Origin: Blautia hydrogenotrophica DSM 10507
GTDB lineage: Bacteria > Bacillota > Clostridia > Lachnospirales > Lachnospiraceae
Direction: 5' to 3'
DNA: 64,000 nt
Assembly (NCBI RefSeq): GCF_034356035.1
Contig: NZ_CP136423.1
Span: 1,550,001 to 1,614,000, forward strand
How positions within the stretch are numbered: position 1 is the first letter of the stretch; every line of letters starts with the position of its first letter. A program made the translations under genes and the position numbers. The notes below the pieces were generated by a model. It saw nothing but the letters and a program-made list of their open reading frames with translations. It was not told the DNA's origin and made no database searches. Positions 16,424-24,487 of the stretch are shown here, in pieces.

Positions 16424-17440
16424 ATGAAAAAAAGAATTGCAGCGGTAATTTTAGGGATGACAATGACAGCAGGTTTACTGGCAGGATGCGCGGGAAGCTC
16501 TTCCGGGAGTGAAGATGGCGCAAAAGCATCTTATACCATCGGAATTGAACAGTTTGCGGAACATGGCTCTTTGGATAATTGCCGGGAAGGATTTTTGGAA
16601 GGGCTGAAAGAGGAAGGCATCGAAGAGGGAAAAAATCTCACCGTGGAATATAAGAACGCGGCGGCTGATATGGGTACAGACGCACAGATTGCCAACAATT
16701 TTGTGGCGGACAAAGTAGATTTAATCTGCGCAATCGCTACTTCCAGCGCTCAGAGTGCTTTCAATGCGGCGATGGACAGTGAGACTCCGGTGATTTATAC
16801 GGCGGTTAACGACCCAGCAGCGGCAGAACTTGTAGATGAAGAGGGAATGCCGGTAGGTGAAGTCACTGGAACCAGCGACAAGCTGCCGGTGGAGGCACAG
16901 CTTAAAATGATTCGTGAGCTTTTGCCGGACGCAAAGACGATTGGAATTTTATATACCACCAGCGAGAAGAATTCAGAATCTACGATCGCGGAATACGAGA
17001 AATTGGTGGGAGAGTATGGATTTACCCTGGAGACCGCAGGTGTTACCACAACAGCGGATATCTCTTTGGCGGCGGATGGTCTTTTGGAGAAGGTAGACTG
17101 TCTGACGAATCTGACGGATAATACAGTGGTAAGCTCTCTTCCGACTATTTTGGAAAAAGCAAATGACAAGAAAATTCCGGTGTTTGGAAGTGAGATTGAA
17201 CAGGTAAAAATCGGCTGTCTGGCAGCGGAAGGTCTGGACTATGTAGAGCTTGGAAAGCAGACCGGCAAGATGGCGGCTCAGGTTTTGAAAGGTGAGAAAA
17301 AAGCGTCGGAAATGGCCTACGAGACCATTGAAGGAAGCAAGCGTTATCTGAATACGGAGGTTGCCAAAAAGTTGGGAATTGAGATTCCAGATGGATTTGC
17401 GGATGAGGCAGAAGTATTTGATGCAATTTCAGAGAGCTGA
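16424..17440 (+). CDS. trpX: ABC transporter substrate-binding lipoprotein, TrpX type
   Basis: 338 residues with a lipoprotein signal peptide (MKKRIAAVILGMTMTAGLLA, lipobox LAGC with Cys22) and an ABC_sub_bind fold resembling LacI-like periplasmic proteins (YTIGIEQFAEHGSLDNCREG). The start at 16424 follows AAAGGAGAG. The Trp T-box upstream and the following permease and ATPase genes match the predicted tryptophan transporter TrpXYZ of Clostridia and streptococci. The tryptophan specificity rests on the T-box specifier and family knowledge, not on binding residues. Confidence 0.85.
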   Translation: MKKRIAAVILGMTMTAGLLAGCAGSSSGSEDGAKASYTIGIEQFAEHGSLDNCREGFLEGLKEEGIEEGKNLTVEYKNAAADMGTDAQIANNFVADKVDLICAIATSSAQSAFNAAMDSETPVIYTAVNDPAAAELVDEEGMPVGEVTGTSDKLPVEAQLKMIRELLPDAKTIGILYTTSEKNSESTIAEYEKLVGEYGFTLETAGVTTTADISLAADGLLEKVDCLTNLTDNTVVSSLPTILEKANDKKIPVFGSEIEQVKIGCLAAEGLDYVELGKQTGKMAAQVLKGEKKASEMAYETIEGSKRYLNTEVAKKLGIEIPDGFADEAEVFDAISES

Positions 17441-17487
17441 GTGTCAAAGAGAAGCTCACAGACTGAAAAGGGTATTTCGGGAGCAAA

Positions 17488-17532
17488 AAGGCTGTCGCAT
17501 GAGGTGAGATGAAAAATTTTCCTATGCGGCAG
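17488..17532 (+). terminator. Hairpin between trpX and trpY
   Basis: AGGCTGTCGCAT and ATGCGGCAGCCT form a 12-base near-perfect stem. No T run follows, so it is more likely an mRNA processing or stabilising element that raises trpX over trpYZ than a terminator. Confidence 0.5.
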
Positions 17533-17570
17533 CCTGCCGTCTGTGAAAATGAATGGAGGAAATAGTTGAA

Positions 17571-18449
17571 ATGGATTTTATCATATCAATTTTAGAGCAG
17601 GGCCTGATCTACGGGATATTGGGACTGGGCGTGTATATTACTTACAAAATATTGGATTTTCCTGATCTGACCACAGATGGAAGTTTCCCTCTTGGGGCAG
17701 CCATCAGTGCGGCGATGATCAGCAGAGGTATGAACCCGTATCTTGCCTTGTTGGTGTCGTTTGCAGCGGGAGCGGCTGCAGGTTGCTGTACAGGGCTGAT
17801 TCATGTGAAATGCAAGGTTCGGGACCTTCTGTCGGGTATTATCATGATGACAGCTCTTTGGACCATCAATCTGAGGATTGCAGGAACGTCCAATGTGCCG
17901 ATTTTCTCAAAGGACAGTATCTTTCACAATGATTTTCTGGATATGCTGCCAGGGGCGATCAAGCCGTACCGCACTTTGCTGATTGTGATCGTGCTGGTGG
18001 TGGTCACAAAGATACTTTTAGACCTTTATATGAATACAAAGTCCGGTTTCTTACTGCGGGCCGTGGGAGATAACTCTACTCTTGTGACTTCACTGGCAAA
18101 GGATCAGGGAAATGTCAAGATTATGGGGCTGGCGCTTTCCAACGGTCTGATTGCCTTATCAGGAAGTATTTTCTGCCAGGAAGAGAGAGTGTTTGAGGTT
18201 TCCATGGGTACGGGGGCGATTGTGATTGGCCTGGCCAGTGTGATTATTGGAACCAGTATTTTTAAAAATTTAAGTCTGCTCAAAGCGACAACAGCAGTGA
18301 TTATAGGTTCTGTCCTGTACAAAGCCTGCGTGGCAGTTGCAATTCGTAATTTCGAGCCGCAGGATATGAAACTGATTACAGCGATACTTTTCCTGGTGGT
18401 TTTGGTGCTGAGTATGGAGAGAAAGAAGAAGGTGAAGGGAAATGCTTAG
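17571..18449 (+). CDS. trpY: ABC transporter permease, TrpY type
   Basis: 292 residues, almost entirely hydrophobic with about eight to nine membrane segments, including the family motif LTTDGSFPLGAA (in place of ribose-permease motifs). The ATG at 17571 is preferred because GGAGGA at 17555-17560 lies 10 bases upstream; the ATG at 17553 overlaps that site. Overlaps the ATPase gene by 8 bases. Confidence 0.85.
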   Translation: MDFIISILEQGLIYGILGLGVYITYKILDFPDLTTDGSFPLGAAISAAMISRGMNPYLALLVSFAAGAAAGCCTGLIHVKCKVRDLLSGIIMMTALWTINLRIAGTSNVPIFSKDSIFHNDFLDMLPGAIKPYRTLLIVIVLVVVTKILLDLYMNTKSGFLLRAVGDNSTLVTSLAKDQGNVKIMGLALSNGLIALSGSIFCQEERVFEVSMGTGAIVIGLASVIIGTSIFKNLSLLKATTAVIIGSVLYKACVAVAIRNFEPQDMKLITAILFLVVLVLSMERKKKVKGNA

Positions 18450-19215
18450 ATTGAGCGGAATTCATAAATACTATAATCCGGGCACAGTAAATGAGATGTG
18501 TCTGTTTGAGAACTTCAATCTGGAAATCGAACAAGGGCAGTTCGTCTCGGTGGTCGGAAGCAACGGCTCCGGAAAGACTTCGATGTTGAATATTATCTGC
18601 GGAAGTATTCCCATCGAGGCAGGCGCTATTTTTATTGACGAAGAAGAGATTACCAAACAGAAAGAATTCCGCAGGAATTCTAAGATCGGAAGAGTCTATC
18701 AGAATCCGGCGATGGGGACTTGTCCCAGCATGACAATTTTGGAAAATATGTGTCTGGCTGACAACAAGGGCAAGTCTTTTGGTCTGCGCAGGGGAATTAA
18801 CCGGAAGAGAATTGGTTTTTACCGGGATCAGCTTCGGCAGCTGAATCTGGGACTAGAAGACAAGATGGATGTGAAGGTGGGCTCCTTGTCAGGAGGGCAG
18901 CGCCAGGCGATGGCGTTGCTGATGTCCACGATGACTCCCATAGAGTTTTTGATTTTGGATGAGCATACGGCGGCCTTGGACCCTAAGACGGCAGATCTAA
19001 TCATGGAACTTACGGATAAGGTGGTCAGAGAAAAGAAGCTGACGACGATTATGGTCACTCACAATCTACGCTATGCTGTGGAGTATGGGGATCGTCTGTT
19101 GATGATGCACCAGGGAGAATGCGTGGTGGACAAGGCGGGAGAAGAGAAAAGTAAATTGACGGTAGACGATATCTTAGAGCGTTTCACACAGATCAGTATT
19201 GAGTGTGGAAATTAG
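18442..19215 (+). CDS. trpZ: ABC transporter ATP-binding protein, TrpZ type
   Basis: 257 residues with Walker A GSNGSGKT, signature SLSGGQRQAM and Walker B FLILDEHTAALDP (DEHT rather than DEPT, which is usual for this subfamily). It powers tryptophan import together with the preceding permease and lipoprotein. Its ATG overlaps the permease end, so the two are translationally coupled. Confidence 0.88.
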   Translation: MLRLSGIHKYYNPGTVNEMCLFENFNLEIEQGQFVSVVGSNGSGKTSMLNIICGSIPIEAGAIFIDEEEITKQKEFRRNSKIGRVYQNPAMGTCPSMTILENMCLADNKGKSFGLRRGINRKRIGFYRDQLRQLNLGLEDKMDVKVGSLSGGQRQAMALLMSTMTPIEFLILDEHTAALDPKTADLIMELTDKVVREKKLTTIMVTHNLRYAVEYGDRLLMMHQGECVVDKAGEEKSKLTVDDILERFTQISIECGN

Positions 19216-19221
19216 TGGGAT

Positions 19222-19264
19222 AAAAAGAAAGCGGGCGATCATCCGGAAGGGATATCGCCCGTTT
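19222..19264. terminator. Bidirectional terminator between trpZ and the MFS gene
   Basis: CGGGCGAT and ATCGCCCG arms (19232-19239, 19254-19261). A T run follows on the plus strand (GTTT) and a better one on the minus strand (CTTTCTTTTTAT), serving the convergent genes. Confidence 0.75.
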
Positions 19265-19303
19265 GTGACTGTAAGAAAAAACTTAGCGCAGAATCTTTTT
19301 TTA

Positions 19304-20551
19304 TCAAGCGTTTGCTTTGGAAGCGTTTTTCTTGATGATTCTGGACAGGACAAAGGCCATCACCACGCACAGCAGAGACGCTACGACTGCGTAGGCCCAG
19401 GTCATCTTAAATCCAGCAGCTCCGTAGGTGTCCATCCAGCCGCCGACCAGCGTGTACAGGAAAAGATCAGGAGCAAATCCCAAAGCGGAAGCGATTCCAG
19501 ACACACGTCCGCTCATCTCCAGAGGAATGCCTGCGTCATCATGCACAGCGAAATACTGACTTCTGACTGCATAGATGAAGATCAATCCGAAGAAGAAATT
19601 GATGATGACTGCTACCAGTAAGCTGGCTTTTACCGGAAGAACAATAAACAGACCGAATGAGATGGCGAGCAGAATACAACCGCCAGCGATCACCTTAATT
19701 CGAGAGTGCAGTCTGTCGGCTAAGAATCCACCGATGATACCGCCTACGCCTTGGAGTAGATAACGGATACCACCTAAAGTGGAGCCCATTGCGGCGGAGA
19801 GGTCATAATACTGCACAGCGTAGGTGTTTACGTAACCGATCAGACCATAGACGCTATAAGCAGTGAAAATAATGGCTACCAATACCCATACGCGAGGAAT
19901 GGTAAGAGCTTTGAACATACCTTTGACAACACTACCTAAGCTCTCTGTGTTTTCTTCTTTTTTGGTGTCTTCAATAAAGATAAAGTTTAGGATTCCGATA
20001 ATGATGACGGTGATCGAGCAAACTTTGATGGCCATGGAAGTGCCGAGAGTTTCGCTTTTGACAGCGAAGAAGCTATAAGCGGCAGTCATGCCGAAGACCA
20101 AAAGTGCGTTTAATATTCCTCGAAGTCCTTCCTGTAAACCGAAAAGACGGCCCTGTTCTTCAGGGGTTCCGAGCATACGGGTGGCTTTGATGCAGGCAGA
20201 CCAATAGGTGATGATCGTGGAGATACCCATTAGCACGAAGATAACGCGGGCTACATTGTAACTGGGGAAGGTGGAAAACCAAAGCCCTAGGGCGCCTGTC
20301 GCCAGAAAAGAAAACGTCAAAAGTTTTCTGGCGGAAAATCTATCTGCGACAATACCGCCGATAAAATAGGACAAAAGAGCGACTGTGGCATAGCCGGATG
20401 AGAGAAGACCCATCTGCGCATTGGATAGATTCATTGCCGCTTGAATCTGGGGATAAAAAGTTTCACGGATATAGGGTAGCTGAAAAATGATACCGGCTCC
20501 CGCTGCCAGAAGCAGAAGCGTACCATATTTTTTTACGAATGACTGATTCAT
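19304..20551 (-). CDS. MFS transporter of the ygc-like locus
   Basis: 415 residues with 12 hydrophobic segments. The loop after helix 2 reads GGIVADRFSARKLL, a standard MFS signature, and the N-terminus (MNQSFVKKYG) follows a GGAGG site 7 bases away. It resembles the sugar/organophosphate-type MFS carriers (YqcE/YihN group) that accompany ygcU, ygcW and ygcE in enterobacteria. It is divergent from ygcU and shares with it the leader element described separately, so it is predicted to import the substrate of this pathway. The substrate is unknown. Confidence 0.85.
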   Translation of the reverse strand: MNQSFVKKYGTLLLLAAGAGIIFQLPYIRETFYPQIQAAMNLSNAQMGLLSSGYATVALLSYFIGGIVADRFSARKLLTFSFLATGALGLWFSTFPSYNVARVIFVLMGISTIITYWSACIKATRMLGTPEEQGRLFGLQEGLRGILNALLVFGMTAAYSFFAVKSETLGTSMAIKVCSITVIIIGILNFIFIEDTKKEENTESLGSVVKGMFKALTIPRVWVLVAIIFTAYSVYGLIGYVNTYAVQYYDLSAAMGSTLGGIRYLLQGVGGIIGGFLADRLHSRIKVIAGGCILLAISFGLFIVLPVKASLLVAVIINFFFGLIFIYAVRSQYFAVHDDAGIPLEMSGRVSGIASALGFAPDLFLYTLVGGWMDTYGAAGFKMTWAYAVVASLLCVVMAFVLSRIIKKNASKANA

Positions 20552-20685
20552 AATAAAACCTCCATATGTACGTATTTTGTTGTTCATCAGAAAGAAACAG
20601 AAGAAAAATATAAGACGCTGCAGCAAGACTTGTATTTTGGGCTGTTTACTTTTGAAAAATCTCCTTTGTGAAAAAGAAGACAAAG

Positions 20686-20772
20686 AAAAAAGAGAAGCAA
20701 GCCATACGGCGTTACTTCTCTCTTCGCTCTTGTAACTGAGGTAATCATAAAATAATTATAAAATTTTGTCAA
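20686..20772 (-). promoter_or_regulatory. Leader element copy 1: promoter, CAGTTAC/GTAAC stem and terminator
   Basis: On the minus strand: TTGACA (20772-20767), 17 bases, TATGAT (20749-20744), then CAGTTAC (20738-20732), a purine-rich segment AAGAGCGAAGAGAG, and GTAAC (20715-20711). AGAGAAG (20721-20715) overlaps the second arm and pairs with CTTCTCT (20697-20691), followed by a T tract. The two stems exclude each other, the hallmark of an attenuator. About 135 further leader bases precede the MFS start. Confidence 0.8.
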
Positions 20773-20987
20773 TTCATTTAAAGGAAAAATTGAAATCTTG
20801 TATATATTATCTAAAAAAGTCAGAGGTGGTTTGTGAAATATACTAGAAAATAGGAGAAAAATGAAAAAATTCTGAGTATATGGAAACATGCACAAAAGAT
20901 AATTAAATAGGTAGAAAAGGAAGAGATAACATGAAACTTGTAGAAAATGTATAAAAATTATGCTGCAAAAATGGGAGAATTATATAA

Positions 20988-21103
20988 TTGACACAGACTA
21001 AAAAATCGGATATACTGTTCGCAGTTACAAAAGAGTGAGGAGAGAAAAGTAACGATATGCGTTTGTGTCTATAAATGCATAGAGTTTCTTTTCTCTTTTT
21101 TTA
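20988..21103 (+). promoter_or_regulatory. Leader element copy 2: promoter, CAGTTAC/GTAAC stem and terminator
   Basis: TTGACA (20988-20993), 17 bases, TATACT (21011-21016), CAGTTAC (21022-21028), AAAAGAGTGAGGAGAG, GTAAC (21049-21053). The terminator arms are AGAGAAAAG (21041-21049) and CTTTTCTCT (21088-21096), then a T tract. Spacing from the -10 box to CAGTTAC is the same as in the other two copies. Between 20552 and 21291 no gene was found; 20773-20987 is AT-rich without recognisable elements. Confidence 0.82.
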
Positions 21104-21109
21104 TTTTAC

Positions 21110-21250
21110 AGGGAAGGACTTAGTAAGCTGCTGTGAGAGGGCTTGTCCCTATAAAGTAAATGCCTCGCTATAAACGTTCCGCTGGACGCGCACGCCTAAA
21201 GAGATATTTCACCGCAGAGCAGTGCTGCAATGGCGCGAAAGTGAGCCGCG
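21110..21250. repeat. Dispersed repeat, degenerate copy F inside the ygcU leader
   Basis: Contains AAACGTTCCGCT, CGCGCACGCC, TTCACCGCAGAGCAGTGCTGC and GGCGCG, a decayed version of the GC-rich second module of the repeat family. It lies between the attenuator and the ygcU start, so it is transcribed as part of the leader. Confidence 0.55.
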
Positions 21251-21291
21251 TTATGCTATAACCAAGATAAAAGAGAAAGGAGTTTTTTGTT

Positions 21292-22749
21292 ATGGCAATT
21301 ATTGGTAGAGAGGAAATTGTAGAGGGATTAAAAAAAATCCTGGGTGAAGACAGAGTAATTACGGATGAGCAGGTTTTAAGAGAGAGTAGCTTAGACCGTT
21401 ATCGTAAATATGAGCAAGTGATGGAAGTATATACACAGCCTATCCCGGCTGCTGTGATCTATGTAGAGTCTGCACAGGAGGTCTCTGAGGTATTGCAGTT
21501 TGCCAATGACAATGAGATTAACGTTGTGCCGAGAACTGGACATTCAGCGATTGAGGGCGGTTTGGAGACGGCGTTGAAGGATTCCGTTGTCATTGACGGT
21601 TCTCATATGAATAAAATCCTGAAGGTAGACGAGTATAATATGCAAGTTACCTGTCAGTGTGGTGTGCCACTTCAGTCCCTGGACGACATGCTTAGAGAGC
21701 GTGGATTGACCACAGGACATTCCCCGCAGTCTAAACCGCTGGCACAGTTGGGAGGCCTGGTGGCAACCAGAAGTATCGGACAGTTCTCCACACTCTATGG
21801 CGGAATTGAAGACATGATTGTAGGCTTAGAAGCAGTTTTCCCAAATGGAAAGATCTGCCGGATTAAGAACATTCCGAGACGTGCAGCAGGTCCAGATATC
21901 CGTCATATCATTTGCGGAAATGAAGGAGCGTTGTGCTTTATCACCGAAGTGACCATGAAGTTGTTCCCATATTTGCCTCAGAATAATCGTTATATCGCTT
22001 ATAAGCTGGATGATTCTCAGATGAAACTAGGCTTTGACTGTCTCAGAGAGGTTATGGTTGCAGGATATAAACCATCCTTTGCGCGTCTGTACGATGCAGC
22101 AGATGCACAGCAGCATTTCAGTGGTTGGTTGGAGCCGGACAAAGCGATTTTGATCTGGATGGCAGAGGGACCTGCTAGTATTACGGCGGCAATCCGTGAC
22201 GGAATCGAAGAGTTGATGTCTAAGCATCCAGAGTTGGAAGTGGTAGATCCCAAATTGATCGAGAAATGGTATGTAGGCTTGAACTGGGGGCCGGAAAACA
22301 TTGCCCAGGAGGCCATTGAGATTAAGGAGACCAAGAATATTGGTATCACCACAGAGGTTTCAGGATGTTGGGATTGCATCTATGAGATTTATAAGACTTC
22401 TTGTGAGAGAATTGCGAACGAGATACCGGATATCACAATGATCGGAGGACATTCTTCACATAGCTACATCAATGGTACGAATATGTATTTCTGTTATTAC
22501 TACAATGTGGTAGACTGTGCACCGGAAGAAGAGATCAATAAATATCACAATCCGATTAATCAGATTATTTGTGAGCAGGTATTGAAATATGGCGGATCTA
22601 TTGTCCATCATCACGGCCTGGGGAAAGCAAGAGCCCACTATGTGACCCAGGAATACGGTTCTTCCTACTATATGCTTAAGACATTGAAACAGGCATTTGA
22701 TCCGAACGGCATTATGAATATGGGAACTTTGATTCCGCTGAGGAAATAG
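21292..22749 (+). CDS. ygcU: FAD-dependent oxidase of the YgcU/AGPS type
   Basis: 485 residues. An N-terminal PCMH FAD-binding domain (about 40-220; VVPRTGHSAIEGGLET, LGGLVATRSIGQFSTLYGG) is followed by a C-terminal cap with VHHHGLGKARAHYV, the tri-histidine motif characteristic of alkyl-dihydroxyacetonephosphate synthases and E. coli YgcU. Length and sequence closely follow YgcU. It should dehydrogenate a hydroxy acid or polyol phosphate and pass electrons to the Etf encoded next. An AAAGGAG site precedes the ATG; the next gene starts immediately at the stop. First gene of the long operon controlled by leader copy 2. Confidence 0.9.
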   Translation: MAIIGREEIVEGLKKILGEDRVITDEQVLRESSLDRYRKYEQVMEVYTQPIPAAVIYVESAQEVSEVLQFANDNEINVVPRTGHSAIEGGLETALKDSVVIDGSHMNKILKVDEYNMQVTCQCGVPLQSLDDMLRERGLTTGHSPQSKPLAQLGGLVATRSIGQFSTLYGGIEDMIVGLEAVFPNGKICRIKNIPRRAAGPDIRHIICGNEGALCFITEVTMKLFPYLPQNNRYIAYKLDDSQMKLGFDCLREVMVAGYKPSFARLYDAADAQQHFSGWLEPDKAILIWMAEGPASITAAIRDGIEELMSKHPELEVVDPKLIEKWYVGLNWGPENIAQEAIEIKETKNIGITTEVSGCWDCIYEIYKTSCERIANEIPDITMIGGHSSHSYINGTNMYFCYYYNVVDCAPEEEINKYHNPINQIICEQVLKYGGSIVHHHGLGKARAHYVTQEYGSSYYMLKTLKQAFDPNGIMNMGTLIPLRK

Positions 22750-23568
22750 ATGAACTTACTAGCGTGTTTTAAGATTGTTCCAGATATGGAGGCGATAGAC
22801 AGCACGGACTGGGAGGTTGATGACTCCCTGTCCGTGGACTTAAGTTATGTGCGGCCAATCTGGAATTGCTTTGACGAGAGTTCATTGGAAATGTTGCTGA
22901 AGCTTTCTGATTTGTCAGAAGGCTTTTGCTCATTGGTGAACTTGTGGGCATTGACTGTGGGCAAAAAAAATGCGGACTCCTATCTCAGTACGTTGTATGC
23001 ACTGGGGTATGAGAGGGCGATTCGGATCGAGGAAGAAAAAAAAGAACTGCGCTTTTGGCCGGATTGGACGGCGGAAGTGATTGCAGCGTATGTGAGAAGG
23101 GCTTGCGAGGTGGACGCAGTAGTCATGGGAAGTGTAAGCTCTGACGGAAATAATGGAAAGACGCCTCTTTTGACGGCGGAAAAATTAGGCTGGCCCTGTG
23201 TGACACAAGTGATTCAGATGGAACTGGTGGATGAAGGACATCTGAGGGTAACAAGTATGCAGGATCAGGGGAAAGTTACACAGGTGGTGACTCTTCCTTG
23301 TGTCTTTTCTGTGGGGAATGCTCCCTGTTCCTATCTGAGGGTTCCGACTTTAAAAGACCGGATGAAAAGAGGAAGAAGACCCATCGAATATCTTTCCTGG
23401 GAAGAACTGGGAATTCAGGACCAGACAGACAGGGAGGGTATTACATTAGAGGCTTTAGAGCCGATGAGACAGGAGCGGGACGGACAAAGGATTGAAGGCG
23501 AGGATATTCGAGAGAAAGTAAAGCTTTTGTATGAGGAGTATCTAAAAGAGAGGTTGGAGAGGTTATGA
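22750..23568 (+). CDS. ygcR: Electron transfer flavoprotein beta subunit (YgcR type)
   Basis: 272 residues. The frame begins MNLLACFKIVPD and keeps the Etf-beta core, with VMGSVSSDGNNGKTPLLTAE in the position of the canonical GrQtiDGDtaqv loop. It starts with no gap after ygcU and overlaps ygcQ by 4 bases. With the alpha subunit it would accept electrons from YgcU. The nucleotide-binding loop is more diverged than that of the second beta subunit at 25901, so the two sets are not interchangeable recent duplicates. Confidence 0.85.
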   Translation: MNLLACFKIVPDMEAIDSTDWEVDDSLSVDLSYVRPIWNCFDESSLEMLLKLSDLSEGFCSLVNLWALTVGKKNADSYLSTLYALGYERAIRIEEEKKELRFWPDWTAEVIAAYVRRACEVDAVVMGSVSSDGNNGKTPLLTAEKLGWPCVTQVIQMELVDEGHLRVTSMQDQGKVTQVVTLPCVFSVGNAPCSYLRVPTLKDRMKRGRRPIEYLSWEELGIQDQTDREGITLEALEPMRQERDGQRIEGEDIREKVKLLYEEYLKERLERL

Positions 23569-24485
23569 GAGAGCCGGTGATTGTGATCAATGGTTTTTGC
23601 GAGCGGTACCAAAGGCGACTAGAGGAGATGTCCGGTTTTTTCGCGGGAAAGGCGTTTGAAAATCTAATCTTTCTGTGTAGGAGTGACTTTTCGGAAGATG
23701 CGCTGAAAAAGTTGCCTGCGAGAAAAGTTACTGTGATTTCCTGTGAAGTTTATGATCCGCAAGCGTTACTTCCTGTTTTGGAAGAGAAGTCGGGAGACGC
23801 GGAACTGATTATTTTTGATTCCGGATATGCCGGAGAGGAGCTGGCGGTCCGGCTGGCCTATCGGAAAAAAGGAGTCAGTGCGACAAAGGTAAAAAGTTAT
23901 TATGAAAAAGACGGAAGGAAATATATAGAAAAATCCGTCTACTCCAATCATATGACAGGAACTTTTTCTGTAAATAAGACGCCTTGCTGTCTCTCCCTGG
24001 CTCCGGGAGGAGTCCTCGGGGAAATTTTGGAATCACAGACGGAACCGATTTTAGAGTTCTGTGAGTTGTCTGGAACTTTACAAGAGTATTCTGTAGAGAA
24101 GATACCAGATGAGGCGGGCTTAGAAGACACTTCGTTTTTAGTGGCCGCGGGGCGAGGAGCAGGTTCCAAGGAGCAGGTGCAGGAGATGGAGAAAATTGCA
24201 AAAAAAATCGGAGCAGATTTCGGTGTGAGTCGACCGGTAGCCATGTCAGCGTGGGCACCTATGGACCGGCTGGTGGGAGTCTCGGGAGCGTTGACGAAGC
24301 CAAAGATCTGTATTGCAGTTGGAGCCAGTGGAGCACCGGCATTTTATACCGGTATCGAGAAGAGCGATTTTATTGTGGCAGTGAATACGGACGAGAAAGC
24401 TGAGCTTTTGAAAAAGGCAGACGTATCCATACAGGGAGATTGTATGGAGGTTATGAGAGAATTGGAACGTATGATGGAGAAGTGA
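23565..24485 (+). CDS. ygcQ: Electron transfer flavoprotein alpha subunit (YgcQ type)
   Basis: 306 residues. The C-terminal FAD domain is recognisable: VAAGRGAG, GVSRPVAMSAWAP, LVGVSGALTKPKICIAVGASG, FIVAVNTDEKAEL. The usual GQTG and ISGAIQH motifs read GVSG and ASGAPAF, so FAD contacts differ from housekeeping EtfA, as in E. coli YgcQ. It overlaps ygcR by 4 bases and is followed after 2 bases by a second flavin oxidase, indicating tight operon structure. Confidence 0.85.
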   Translation: MREPVIVINGFCERYQRRLEEMSGFFAGKAFENLIFLCRSDFSEDALKKLPARKVTVISCEVYDPQALLPVLEEKSGDAELIIFDSGYAGEELAVRLAYRKKGVSATKVKSYYEKDGRKYIEKSVYSNHMTGTFSVNKTPCCLSLAPGGVLGEILESQTEPILEFCELSGTLQEYSVEKIPDEAGLEDTSFLVAAGRGAGSKEQVQEMEKIAKKIGADFGVSRPVAMSAWAPMDRLVGVSGALTKPKICIAVGASGAPAFYTGIEKSDFIVAVNTDEKAELLKKADVSIQGDCMEVMRELERMMEK

Positions 24486-24487
24486 AG

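Noticed and set aside
23298..23495. Small plus-strand open frame inside the first EtfB gene
   Set aside because: It is embedded in a well-supported gene in another frame, with no ribosome binding site and no family resemblance.
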